Assembly (NCBI GenBank): GCA_035532035.1
Contig: DATKRS010000029.1
Span: 1 to 64,000, forward strand
Direction: 5' to 3'
DNA from: Candidatus Dormiibacterota bacterium
GTDB lineage: Bacteria; Vulcanimicrobiota; Vulcanimicrobiia; Vulcanimicrobiales; Vulcanimicrobiaceae
DNA: 64,000 nucleotides
The notes below the pieces were generated by a model. That model did no database searches. It was not told the origin of the DNA and was given only the letters and a program-made list of their open reading frames with translations. Position numbers and translations under genes: made by a program. Shown piece by piece: positions 9,665 to 17,773 of this stretch (position 1 is its first letter; each line of letters starts with the position of its first letter).

Positions 9665-9720
9665 GCCGGAGAGTCGCCACGGACGCAAAGGCCGTCCGGC
9701 AGCCAGACGGACTCGCCGGC
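9665..9720 (+). promoter_or_regulatory. Structured leader upstream of pnp with competing hairpins
   Basis: Bases 9665-9675 pair with 9710-9720 as an 11-bp stem with one A-G mismatch. Inside, CGGAC (9680-9684) pairs with GTCCG (9694-9698). The same GTCCG can instead pair with CGGAC at 9708-9712, which would also break the outer stem. This mutually exclusive arrangement lies about 95 nt ahead of the pnp GTG and suggests a regulated 5' leader. It contains GACGCAAAG and GGCAGCC in the order seen in c-di-GMP-I riboswitches, but the 5' half of that motif was not found. The same DNA is also close to the ggt promoter side. Confidence 0.4.
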
Positions 9721-9814
9721 AACCCGGCCCGTACCACCCAATAAAGGTCCGTGCTCCGCGACCCCAGAAGGGCCGCGGTGATTCACTAAAAGAGAAATTA
9801 TACTAGGAGTAATC

Positions 9815-12151
9815 GTGCCCGAATCCGTGACCCTTACGGTCGGCGGGCGCACGATGGTCATCGAGACGGGTGAACTCGCGAAGCAAGCAAACGGCTCCGC
9901 ACTGGTTCGTTATGGTGATCAAAACGTCGTGCTCTGCGCCGTCACCGCCTCCGAGCATCCTCGCGAAGGCATCGACTTCTTCCCCCTGACCTGCGATTTC
10001 GAAGAGCGCATGTACGCCGCCGGAAAGATTCCCGGCGGCTTCATCAAGCGCGAAGGGCGTCCTACAGAGCACGGCGTGCTCAGCTCGCGCCAAATCGACC
10101 GCCCGATTCGCCCGCTCTTCCCCGACGGTTTCCGCAACGACGTGCAGATCGTCGCGACAGTGCTCTCCATAGATCCCGAACTGGATGCTGACGTGATCGG
10201 CGTATGCGCCGCAGGCGCCGCGCTCGCATTCTCCGACATTCCGTTCGAGAAGACCGTCGCCGCCGTACGCGTCGGCCGGAACGAGAACGGCGACTACGTC
10301 TGCAATCCCACGCTGCCGGAGTATGTGACCGGCGGCATGGACATCGTGATCGCGGGAACGGATGACGCCGTCATGATGGTCGAAGGCGGCGGAAACGAAA
10401 TTTCCGAGGACGATTTCCTCGGGGCCATTGCATTCGCGCACGAGGAGATCAAGAAGATCGTCGGCGCGATCGATCGGCTCGCGAAGAAGGTTGCCAAACC
10501 CAAGCGCGAGTTTCCCAGGCACGTACCGTCGGCCGATCTCGAGAAGTGGGTGCGCAAGAACTTTGCAAAGGACGTCGCCAAAGCGATGCGCGTGGTCGAC
10601 AAGACGGAGCGCGAGCACGCGTTCGACGCGATCTCGCTCGACGAAGCGCTGGATCGCTGCGGCAAGAAGGACGACGACGTTCGGGCAGCCCTCGAGGAGC
10701 CGCTCGGCAAAAAGGACTTCCAGAAAATCGTGAAAGCGATGGAGGAGGAAGAGCTACGCACGATGGTCGTCGACGAGAAGATTCGTCCCGACGGCCGCAA
10801 GCCGGACGAAATCCGTCCGATCTGGTGCAAGGTCCACTACGTACCCCGCGTGCACGGATCTGGAGTCTTCACGCGCGGCCAGACGCAAGTCTTCACCGCC
10901 GCAACGCTCGGCTCGACGTCCGACGCGCAACGCCTCGACGGAATCGTCGCACTCGAGAACAAGCGCTACATGCACTTCTACAACTTCCCGCCGTACTCGG
11001 TCGGCGAGACGCGGCCGATGCGCGGTCCTGGGCGGCGTGAGATCGGTCACGGTCACCTCGCGGAGCGAGCGTTGCTCCCGGTTCTTCCGGCGAAGGACGA
11101 CTTTCCGTATACGCTACGGCTCATGAGCGAGACGCTCGAGTCGAACGGCTCCTCGTCGATGGCGTCCGTGTGCGCGTCGACGCTCGCGCTCATGGACGCG
11201 GGCGTTCCGATTCGCGCGCACGTCGCCGGCGTCGCCATGGGCCTCATCCTCAAGGACGGAAAGTACAGCGTGCTCACGGATATTCAGGGCTTGGAGGACG
11301 CGCTCGGCGAGATGGACTTCAAGGTCGCGGGAACCAAGAAGGGCATCACCGCGATTCAGATGGACATCAAGGTTCAGGGCGTCACGCTCGAGATCATGCG
11401 CGAGGCAATGACGCAAGCACGCGCGTCGCGTTTCTTCATCCTCGAAAAACTCGAGGAAACGATCGCGCAGCCGCGTGAGGAACTCTCGAAGTACGCGCCG
11501 CGGATGATCGTCATGAAGATCAACCCCGAGAAGATCAAAGACGTCATCGGACCCGGCGGCAAGATCATCAACAAGATCATCGCCGAAACCGGCGTCGAGA
11601 AGATCGACATCGAAGACGACGGCAGCGTCTTCATTACGTCGCTCGACGGGGAATCCGGCGACAAGGCCAGAGCAATCGTCGAATCCATCACGAAAGACAT
11701 CGTAATCGGCGAGACGTACGTCGGTAAGGTTACGCGCATCATCAACATCGGTGCGTTCGTGCAGATCGCGCCCGGCAAAGAGGGGTTGGTCCACATCAGT
11801 CAGCTCGCGCCCACGCGCGTCGAGCGCGTTGACGACGTGGTGAAAGTCGGCGACGAGATCAAGGTGAAAGTGATGGAGATCGACGGGCAAGGCCGCATCA
11901 ATCTCTCGCACAAGGCACTGCTCAACGGGGCGTCGAGCGACGGCGATCGGCCACGCTCGCGCGAGCCGCGCGAGATGCGCCATGCGGCTCCGTCGGACGC
12001 GGCTCCGTCGGACGCGGCTCCGTCGGGTGCGGCTCCATCGGGTGCGGCTCCATCGGGTGCGGCTCCATCGGGTGCGGCTCCGGCCGGTGGAGGCGACGCT
12101 CCGCCCATGCGGCGACGCCGACGGCCGCAGGGTCGCCGTCACGACGAGTAA
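9815..12151 (+). CDS. pnp: Polyribonucleotide nucleotidyltransferase (PNPase)
   Basis: 778 aa. Phosphorolytic 3'-5' exoribonuclease of the RNA degradosome. Two RNase PH-like domains are present; the second has the conserved TQVFTAATLGS and KDGKYSVLTDIQGLEDALGEMDFKVAG with the metal-binding Asp pair. KH (PGGKIINKIIAETGVEKIDIEDDG) and S1 (YVGKVTRIINIGAFVQIAPGKEGLVHISQ) RNA-binding domains follow. The C-terminus is an unusual tail of seven AAPSD/AAPSG repeats and an Arg-rich end, encoded by a 15-bp tandem repeat. GTG start with AGGAG (9805-9809) five bases upstream. Its 3' end overlaps the next SDR gene. Confidence 0.97.
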   Translation: MPESVTLTVGGRTMVIETGELAKQANGSALVRYGDQNVVLCAVTASEHPREGIDFFPLTCDFEERMYAAGKIPGGFIKREGRPTEHGVLSSRQIDRPIRPLFPDGFRNDVQIVATVLSIDPELDADVIGVCAAGAALAFSDIPFEKTVAAVRVGRNENGDYVCNPTLPEYVTGGMDIVIAGTDDAVMMVEGGGNEISEDDFLGAIAFAHEEIKKIVGAIDRLAKKVAKPKREFPRHVPSADLEKWVRKNFAKDVAKAMRVVDKTEREHAFDAISLDEALDRCGKKDDDVRAALEEPLGKKDFQKIVKAMEEEELRTMVVDEKIRPDGRKPDEIRPIWCKVHYVPRVHGSGVFTRGQTQVFTAATLGSTSDAQRLDGIVALENKRYMHFYNFPPYSVGETRPMRGPGRREIGHGHLAERALLPVLPAKDDFPYTLRLMSETLESNGSSSMASVCASTLALMDAGVPIRAHVAGVAMGLILKDGKYSVLTDIQGLEDALGEMDFKVAGTKKGITAIQMDIKVQGVTLEIMREAMTQARASRFFILEKLEETIAQPREELSKYAPRMIVMKINPEKIKDVIGPGGKIINKIIAETGVEKIDIEDDGSVFITSLDGESGDKARAIVESITKDIVIGETYVGKVTRIINIGAFVQIAPGKEGLVHISQLAPTRVERVDDVVKVGDEIKVKVMEIDGQGRINLSHKALLNGASSDGDRPRSREPREMRHAAPSDAAPSDAAPSGAAPSGAAPSGAAPSGAAPAGGGDAPPMRRRRRPQGRRHDE
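11984..12088 (+). repeat. Seven tandem 15-bp repeats in the 3' end of pnp
   Basis: Seven consecutive 15-bp units based on GCGGCTCCGTCGGAC run from 11984 to 12088, in frame with pnp, giving AAPSD twice, AAPSG four times and AAPAG once. Units 1-2 are identical, units 4-6 are identical, and 3 and 7 are variants. The multiple-of-three unit keeps the reading frame when copy number changes. Confidence 0.95.
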
Positions 12152-13001
12152 GCCGGATCCGGGCGCCGCGCTCGTTACCGGCGCGTCGAGCGGCATCGGC
12201 TACGCCGTCGTCGACGAGTTGCTGCGCGCGGGCACGATCGTCTATGCCGGCGTCCGCACGGACGCGGACGCCGCGCGCCTCGCCGAGATCGAGGACTCGG
12301 TGCGACCGCTGATTCTCGACGTGACCGTTCCCGAGCAGATCGCGGCTGCCGCGCAACGCATCGCTCGCGACGGCGTGCCCTTACGCGCCGTGGTCTGCAA
12401 CGCGGGCATCGCGCTCGGCGGCCCGCTCGAGTTCTTGCCGTTGGAGCGCCTGCGTTACCAACTCGAGGTCAATCTCGTCGGGGCGCTCGCGGTCGCGCAA
12501 GCCGCTCTGCCGATGCTGCGCCAAACGCACGGGCGACTGCTCTTCGTCGGGTCGATCTCCGGACGCCTAACTCCACCGTTCGTCGGCCCCTATGCGGCGT
12601 CGAAGGCGGCGCTTGCAGCACTGACCGACGCGCTGCGTATCGAGCTCGATGCGTCGGGCAGCGGCATCAGCGTCTCGCTCTTCGAGTTCGGAAGCGTCAA
12701 GACGCCGATCTGGGAGAAAGGCGGAAGCTCTCTCGAGCGTTTGGAGGCTCAGGCCTCCCCCGAGCAGCGGCGGTACTACGGCTTCGTGCCCGGCGCGATG
12801 CGCGCGAACCTCGCGCACGAAAGCAAGCACGGCGTCGACGTCCGCGTCGTCGCGCGCGCGATCGCGCGCGCAGCGCTCGGCCCGCGGCCACGCGAACGCT
12901 ACGTCCTCGGCGGCGGCGCCAAAGCGGGAGCGCTCGTCGCTGCGTTCTTGCCGGTTCGCGCGCGCGGCACACTGATGCGCAGAGTCATGCGCCTGCCGTA
13001 G
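12087..13001 (+). CDS. SDR-family oxidoreductase coupled to pnp
   Basis: About 304 aa if the GTG at 12087 is used. Classical [18 protein letters not shown] (NAD(P) loop), VVCNAGIALGG (NAG), FVGSISG (catalytic Ser) and PYAASKAAL (YxxxK), so the catalytic set is complete. The substrate is unknown; the C-terminal part (GGGAKAGALVAAFLP) resembles SDRs annotated as 1-acyl or sterol-type dehydrogenases only loosely. The start is uncertain: the first recognisable domain residues follow the pnp stop, yet no ATG, GTG or TTG lies between 12090 and the glycine loop. The gene must therefore start inside the pnp repeat tail (65-bp overlap) or use a rare start codon. A 13-bp gap separates it from ubiD. Confidence 0.83.
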   Translation: MEATLRPCGDADGRRVAVTTSKPDPGAALVTGASSGIGYAVVDELLRAGTIVYAGVRTDADAARLAEIEDSVRPLILDVTVPEQIAAAAQRIARDGVPLRAVVCNAGIALGGPLEFLPLERLRYQLEVNLVGALAVAQAALPMLRQTHGRLLFVGSISGRLTPPFVGPYAASKAALAALTDALRIELDASGSGISVSLFEFGSVKTPIWEKGGSSLERLEAQASPEQRRYYGFVPGAMRANLAHESKHGVDVRVVARAIARAALGPRPRERYVLGGGAKAGALVAAFLPVRARGTLMRRVMRLP

Positions 13002-13014
13002 GAGCCTCGATCAC

Positions 13015-14502
13015 GTGCCGTACGATTCGCTGCGCGATTTCGTCGATGCCCTGAAAGCCTCGCAGCAGCTTCACACGATCTCGGCGCCGGTCGACCCCAA
13101 GCTCGAGATCGCAGAGATCACGGATCGCGTCGTGAAAGCCGGCGGCCCGGCGCTGCTCTTCAGCGACGTGAAGCGCTCCGCGTTCCCGGTGCTCACCAAC
13201 CAGTTCGGCACGCACCGGCGCATGGCGATGGCGCTCGACGCCGAGCACCTCAACGAGGTCGCCGCACGCATTCACAAGCTCGTCGACCTCTCGCCGCCCG
13301 GCGCCTCGATCGGCGAGAAACTCGGCGCGATGATGCGTCTCGCGCCGCTCGCGAACGCCATCCCGCGCGTCGTGCGCGACGGAAGTTGCCACGACGTCAT
13401 CGAGCGCGAGCCCGATCTGCGCAAGCTGCCCGTGCTCACCACGTGGCCGCTCGACGCAGGACCGTTCATCACGCTGCCGCTCGTGATCACGCAAGATCCG
13501 CAGACGCGAGCGTACAACGTCGGCATGTATCGCATGCAAGTCTACGGTCCTCGCGAGACCGGCATGCACTGGCAACGCCACAAACACGGACGCGCGCATG
13601 CCGATGCATGGGGCGCGCGCATTCCCGTCGCGGTCGCGATCGGCACGGAGCCGGCGCTGACCTACGCGGCGACGGCTCCGCTGCCGCCGATGCTCGACGA
13701 GTTCGCGTTCGCCGGACTCCTGCGCGGGAAGCCCGTGGAGCTCGTGAAGGCTACCACGGTCGACCTCAACGTGCCGGCACATGCGGAGTTCGTGCTCGAA
13801 GGGTACGTTGACAACGCGGATCTGCGCGTCGAGGGTCCGTTCGGCGATCATACCGGCGTCTATAGCCTCGCCGATCGTTACCCCACGTTTCACGTCACCT
13901 GCGTCACGCACCGCCGCAATCCCATCTACGCGGCGACGCTCGTTGGAAAGCCGCCGATGGAGGACGCCTGGCTCGGCAAAGCGACGGAACGCATCTTCCT
14001 TCCGCTGCTGCGCATGGTCGTACCAGAAGTCGTCGAGATGAACTTGCCTGTCGAAGGAGGCTTTCACAATCTCGCGCTCGTCTCGATCAAGAAGTCCTAT
14101 CCCGGCCAAGCGAAGAAAGTCATGAACGCGTTGTGGGGGCTCGGCCACATGATGATGCTCACGCGCGTGCTCGTCATCGTCGACGCCGACGTCGACGTGC
14201 ACGACGTGCGACAGACCGCGTGGTTCGTTCTGAACAATCTCGCACCCGAGCGCGACGTGGTGATGATGCCGGGGCCGGTCGACGACCTCGACCACGGCTC
14301 GTACACGATCGCGTACGGCACGAAGATCGGCATCGATGCGACGCGCAAGAGCGCGGCCGAGGGGTACACACGCGAATGGCCGCCGGACATGGTGATGGAT
14401 CCGCAGACGCGGGCTCTCGTCGAGCGCCGCTGGCGCGAGTACGGCCTCGACCGCATCGCTGCGATGCTGCAACCCGATCCTTGGAGCGGACAAGGACGAT
14501 GA
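13015..14502 (+). CDS. ubiD: UbiD-family decarboxylase
   Basis: 495 aa, typical UbiD length. UbiD enzymes use prenylated FMN to decarboxylate aromatic or unsaturated acids, classically in ubiquinone or menaquinone synthesis. The sequence shows YDSLRDFVDALKASQQL at the N-terminus, GTHRRMAMAL, the central block VEGPFGDHTGVYSLADRYP, and NLALVSIKKSYPGQAKKVMNAL, all characteristic of the family. GTG start at 13015. The stop overlaps the ubiA start (ATGA at 14499-14502), which supports a quinone-pathway operon. Whether the product is a ubiquinone-type or a futalosine-type menaquinone decarboxylase cannot be decided from this window. Confidence 0.93.
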   Translation: MPYDSLRDFVDALKASQQLHTISAPVDPKLEIAEITDRVVKAGGPALLFSDVKRSAFPVLTNQFGTHRRMAMALDAEHLNEVAARIHKLVDLSPPGASIGEKLGAMMRLAPLANAIPRVVRDGSCHDVIEREPDLRKLPVLTTWPLDAGPFITLPLVITQDPQTRAYNVGMYRMQVYGPRETGMHWQRHKHGRAHADAWGARIPVAVAIGTEPALTYAATAPLPPMLDEFAFAGLLRGKPVELVKATTVDLNVPAHAEFVLEGYVDNADLRVEGPFGDHTGVYSLADRYPTFHVTCVTHRRNPIYAATLVGKPPMEDAWLGKATERIFLPLLRMVVPEVVEMNLPVEGGFHNLALVSIKKSYPGQAKKVMNALWGLGHMMMLTRVLVIVDADVDVHDVRQTAWFVLNNLAPERDVVMMPGPVDDLDHGSYTIAYGTKIGIDATRKSAAEGYTREWPPDMVMDPQTRALVERRWREYGLDRIAAMLQPDPWSGQGR

Positions 14503-15374
14503 GCCGCGTCACCCCGAGCGTGACGAAGGGCATCATATTTCTGCGCGAGATACGCATCGAGCACACGCTCTTCGCGCTTCCCTTCGCGTACGTGGGCGCG
14601 CTGCTCGCCGCGCGCGGCCTCCCCTCGCCGTGGGCGCTGCTCTGGATCACGCTCGCGGTGCTCGGCGCTCGTACCGCAGCGATGTCGGCGAACCGCTATC
14701 TCGACCGCGATATCGATGCGCGCAATCCGCGTACGGCTCGGCGCGCGGTCGCGAGCGGACGGCTTTCGCCGGCAACGATGCTCTGGGCGGCGGGCGCCGG
14801 GCTCGCACTGCTTGTCGTCTCCGCGTGGATGCTCAATCCACTCTGCGTCAAGCTTTTACCCATCGCCGCGCTCGGCGTGCTCGCGTATCCGTTGTGCAAA
14901 CGCTTCACGTGGCTCACGCACTTCGTGCTCGGCGCGGTCGATGCGCTCGCGCCGCTCGGCGCCTATATCGGCGTTGCCGGGCGCGTGAGCCCGAGCGCGC
15001 TCTTGCTCTTTGCCGCGGTAACGTTCTGGGTAGCGGGCTTCGACGTTATCTACGCGCTTATGGACCTCGACGTCGATCGCGCGCAGCGGTTGCGTTCGCT
15101 GCCCGCGCGCTTCGGCGCGTCGCACGGCCGGGTGCTCGCCGTCGCACTGCAAGTCCTCACCGCCATCGCACTCGGCGGGGCAGGCGCCACCGCCGGCGCT
15201 TCGCCGCTCTACTACGCCGGCGTGGCTGCGGCCCTTGCGGTTGCGGCATACGAAGGACAGCTCCTGCGCCGCGCGGAGAACCTCTTCGTGGTCAACGAGC
15301 GCGTCTTCACGGCCAACATGGCATTCTCGGTGCTCTTCATGATCACCACATTCGCGGGGATGACGGTGCGATGA
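14499..15374 (+). CDS. ubiA: UbiA-family polyprenyltransferase
   Basis: 291 aa polytopic membrane prenyltransferase. Attaches a polyprenyl chain to an aromatic ring in quinone synthesis. The two Asp-rich Mg-diphosphate motifs are clear: NRYLDRDIDARNPRT (first) and DVIYALMDLDVDRAQ (second), separated by hydrophobic helices. Length and the IEHTLFALPFAYVGAL opening match the 4-hydroxybenzoate/menaquinone (MqnP-like) type. ATG overlaps the ubiD stop by 4 bp, and its own stop overlaps the next ATG in the same way, so translation of the three is probably coupled. Confidence 0.93.
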   Translation: MSRVTPSVTKGIIFLREIRIEHTLFALPFAYVGALLAARGLPSPWALLWITLAVLGARTAAMSANRYLDRDIDARNPRTARRAVASGRLSPATMLWAAGAGLALLVVSAWMLNPLCVKLLPIAALGVLAYPLCKRFTWLTHFVLGAVDALAPLGAYIGVAGRVSPSALLLFAAVTFWVAGFDVIYALMDLDVDRAQRLRSLPARFGASHGRVLAVALQVLTAIALGGAGATAGASPLYYAGVAAALAVAAYEGQLLRRAENLFVVNERVFTANMAFSVLFMITTFAGMTVR

Positions 15375-16531
15375 AACGCGCCGCCTTTCTCGGCGCCGCC
15401 GGCGCTGCCGCACTGGCGGCGCGCGCGAGCGCGCAGGTCCCGATCAACCCCGTACAGATCGCGCGGCAGCTCACGATCGGCGTCAACGTCCCGCTCTCGG
15501 GAGCGCTCGGGCAGTTTGGCGCGCAAGTGGTCGAGGGCGTCAAAGCCGCGATCGACGAGAGCAACATGCTCACCGCGCTCTCGGGAACGGTCTTCGGGAT
15601 TCGCCCGCTCGACGACCAGAACTCGGCCTCGATATCGATGGGAAACGTCTCCGTCGCCGCGGCCGATCAAACGATCGTCGGCATCGTTGGCAACCTGACT
15701 GCCGACGTCACCCTCGCGACGCTCACGCAGTACGCGAACAACGGCTTTGCCGTCATCGTCCCGAGCGTCCACGCAGACGCGCTTACCCAACGCGGGTATC
15801 ACAACATCTACCGCTTGCCGACGCGCGACGACGTCGCCGGCCGTCTCTTCGCGTCCACGATCTTCCGCCGCCAGCCGTCGACGTTCGCGCTCGCGGTAAC
15901 GCTCGACGGCGACTACGGTCCGGGCGTCGCACGCGGTTTCGTGCAGCAAGCAAAGGCGGACCGGCGCAACGTGGACGTCGTCACGCTTCCGGTAAACGCC
16001 TTCGATCCGGCTGGAGCCGCACGCGCGATCCTCGCGCGCGACGCGGATTACCTCTTCCTCTGCGGAACCGTTGCGCAGCTCGGACCCATCATTCCGGCGC
16101 TCGCGAGCGCCGGGTACAACGGCCTGTACGGTTTGAGCGACGGCTTCTACACGCAGGACACGATCACCAAATATGGCTCGAAGCTCGGCAACGCAATCGT
16201 CTACGGCCCGCTTCCTCCCCTCGCGCGTGCCACGGGCATCTTTCAGCAGCTCGCGGATCTACGGCGCGAGGTCTCGAGCGTGACCGCGCTCATCGCTTAC
16301 GGGTACGCCGCGGCACAGATCGTCATCCAGGCCTCGCAGCGGACGAACGCCCTCACGCGCTACTCGTTGCTCTCCACGATGCAGATGCAAGGCGGCTTCA
16401 ACACGCTCGTCGGCCCCTTCAGCTTCGACCTCAACGGTGACTCGCTGCTACCGAATCTCTATTTCTTCAAGATATCGGGAACGACGTTCGACTACGTCGA
16501 GCCGGCGATCCGCAACGGATTCATCGTCTGA
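15371..16531 (+). CDS. Periplasmic ABC-type substrate-binding protein (Leu/Ile/Val-binding fold)
   Basis: 386 aa. N-terminal MKRAAFLGAAGAAALAARASA is a signal peptide with one Arg, so Sec-type rather than clear Tat. The body is a type I periplasmic binding protein (LivJ-like, PF13458): LTIGVNVPLSGALGQFGAQV, GIVGNLTADVTLAT, VIVPSVHAD, LDGDYGPGVARGFVQQ and LFLCGTVAQLGPIIPAL. No permease or ATPase genes lie alongside, so it may serve a transporter encoded elsewhere or act as a sensor. The ATGA overlap with ubiA is unusual context for such a protein. Confidence 0.9.
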   Translation: MKRAAFLGAAGAAALAARASAQVPINPVQIARQLTIGVNVPLSGALGQFGAQVVEGVKAAIDESNMLTALSGTVFGIRPLDDQNSASISMGNVSVAAADQTIVGIVGNLTADVTLATLTQYANNGFAVIVPSVHADALTQRGYHNIYRLPTRDDVAGRLFASTIFRRQPSTFALAVTLDGDYGPGVARGFVQQAKADRRNVDVVTLPVNAFDPAGAARAILARDADYLFLCGTVAQLGPIIPALASAGYNGLYGLSDGFYTQDTITKYGSKLGNAIVYGPLPPLARATGIFQQLADLRREVSSVTALIAYGYAAAQIVIQASQRTNALTRYSLLSTMQMQGGFNTLVGPFSFDLNGDSLLPNLYFFKISGTTFDYVEPAIRNGFIV

Positions 16532-16545
16532 CCGAGCCGCCCTCT

Positions 16546-16725
16546 TTACCTTCTGTTCGGGAAGATGCGGTCGAGTTTCTCGCTTGACGCGAGGCGCAGC
16601 GGCGTCTCCTGCTTCGTCGCCGTCGTCGGCGCCTGCAGGTCTGCATCCTCGACGGCGAGGCTGAAGCGCAGGCGCCAGGCGCCGAGCGTGAGACTGAAGT
16701 GCGTACCCATGATTTCCATCGTCAT
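16546..16725 (-). CDS. 59-aa protein of unknown function at the end of the GntR/ABC operon
   Basis: Reads MTMEIMGTHFSLTLGAWRL and continues to DRIFPNRR. No known domain is recognised and there is no membrane segment. The ATG overlaps the permease stop as ATGA (16722-16725) and is preceded by TTGGAGG six bases upstream, so a genuine coupled gene is likely despite its length. It is the fifth and last ORF of the operon that starts at 19211. An in-frame ATG at 16743 would give a 65-aa version. Confidence 0.62.
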   Translation of the reverse strand: MTMEIMGTHFSLTLGAWRLRFSLAVEDADLQAPTTATKQETPLRLASSEKLDRIFPNRR

Positions 16726-17771
16726 GCCTCCAATCGGCGCCATTGAAGCAGTGAGAGCGAAGAGTAGATCACCGTCAGCGCGAGCAGTATCGCAGCGCGC
16801 AGGAGCGGCGGCGAAGCGAGCAGCGAGAACGTATCCCCGAACGTTGCGGTGCTGTCGCCGGGAGCCGCGCTGCCCGAGAAGTGCATGTACACGAGCGGGT
16901 CGAGCAACGAGACGTAGCTGAGCGCGACGCCGGCGGCGTGCAGGAGCGGATTTCCGGCTATTGCCAGTGCCTGACCGATCGGTGGAACCACGAGCGCCGC
17001 GAGCCAGCCAAGCCCGATCACGGCGCCGAGCCCGCGCTTCAAAGAACTCGAACACGCGGTGAGCAGCGCGTACCAGGCAAAAGGCAGGAACACCGTCAGT
17101 GCGAGCACCGGGAGCGTCGCCGAGTCGACGACGACGTGCGGTATCTCGAAGAGCGCCGTGCACAGCACGAGGAAAATCACGGTGAGCGCCATAGACGCGA
17201 GCATGGCGAGTGCGTCGACGCCGAACAGTCCGAGCGCCATACGTTCGCGGCCGATCGCCTTCGTCCACGCGATCTCCAGGTGGTTCGTGTTCTCTTTCGC
17301 GAGCGGTCCCGCGAGGACTGTCGCGACGATGAGCGCGACGAACGACGCGAACAGCAGCAAGTAGCGCGCCGAGACGGGCTCGTCGGTCGTGACCTGGACC
17401 TCGTTGCTCGTCGGGCTGACCCGCGTCGCGTGCACGCCGACGCTGCCGATCTGCACGTTGTGGCTGCGGCTGACGGTCACGTCGGGTCCCGTGATGGTGA
17501 TGGTTTTGCCCTGCCATCCGCGGTCGACGATCACGATGTGGTCGCCGCGCGATCTATCGTCGATCGTCGTTCGCATCGAGCCGTCGCTCTGACGCTCGTG
17601 CGTTACGCGTACGCCGGGCTTGTTCATCTCTTGATCGACCCAGCTGTACGTTCCGGAGATCTGCCCGTTGAACGCGATGCGCAACAGCGCGGCGATCGCA
17701 AACAGGCAGCCGAAGACGATGGCGAGGACCTTGAGCGTCGTGCGAACGCGCAGCCACTCGGGATAGAACAT
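16722..17771 (-). CDS. ABC-2-type transporter permease
   Basis: 349 aa. One N-terminal transmembrane helix (TTLKVLAIVFGCLFAIAALLRI) is followed by a ~130-residue extracytoplasmic region rich in beta strands (ITITGPDVTVSRSHNVQIG). Then come five or six hydrophobic helices in the C-terminal half, starting ARYLLLFASFVALIVATVLAG. This is the DUF-like permease architecture found with GntR-controlled ABC exporters. The start at 17771 lies 2 bp after the ATPase stop. Substrate unknown; lipids, peptides and cell-envelope stressors are common for YtrA-type operons. Confidence 0.82.
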   Translation of the reverse strand: MFYPEWLRVRTTLKVLAIVFGCLFAIAALLRIAFNGQISGTYSWVDQEMNKPGVRVTHERQSDGSMRTTIDDRSRGDHIVIVDRGWQGKTITITGPDVTVSRSHNVQIGSVGVHATRVSPTSNEVQVTTDEPVSARYLLLFASFVALIVATVLAGPLAKENTNHLEIAWTKAIGRERMALGLFGVDALAMLASMALTVIFLVLCTALFEIPHVVVDSATLPVLALTVFLPFAWYALLTACSSSLKRGLGAVIGLGWLAALVVPPIGQALAIAGNPLLHAAGVALSYVSLLDPLVYMHFSGSAAPGDSTATFGDTFSLLASPPLLRAAILLALTVIYSSLSLLQWRRLEA

Positions 17772-17773
17772 GA

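Noticed and set aside
9680-9720. c-di-GMP-I (GEMM) riboswitch
   Set aside because: Only the GACGCAAAG and GGCAGCC pieces fit. The 5' GGxCAAACC segment and GNRA stem of P2 were not found, so it is reported only as a structured leader.
11114-12196. Long minus-strand ORF opposite pnp
   Set aside because: Arg/Asp-rich shadow of pnp in high-GC sequence, with no homology pattern or ribosome-binding site.
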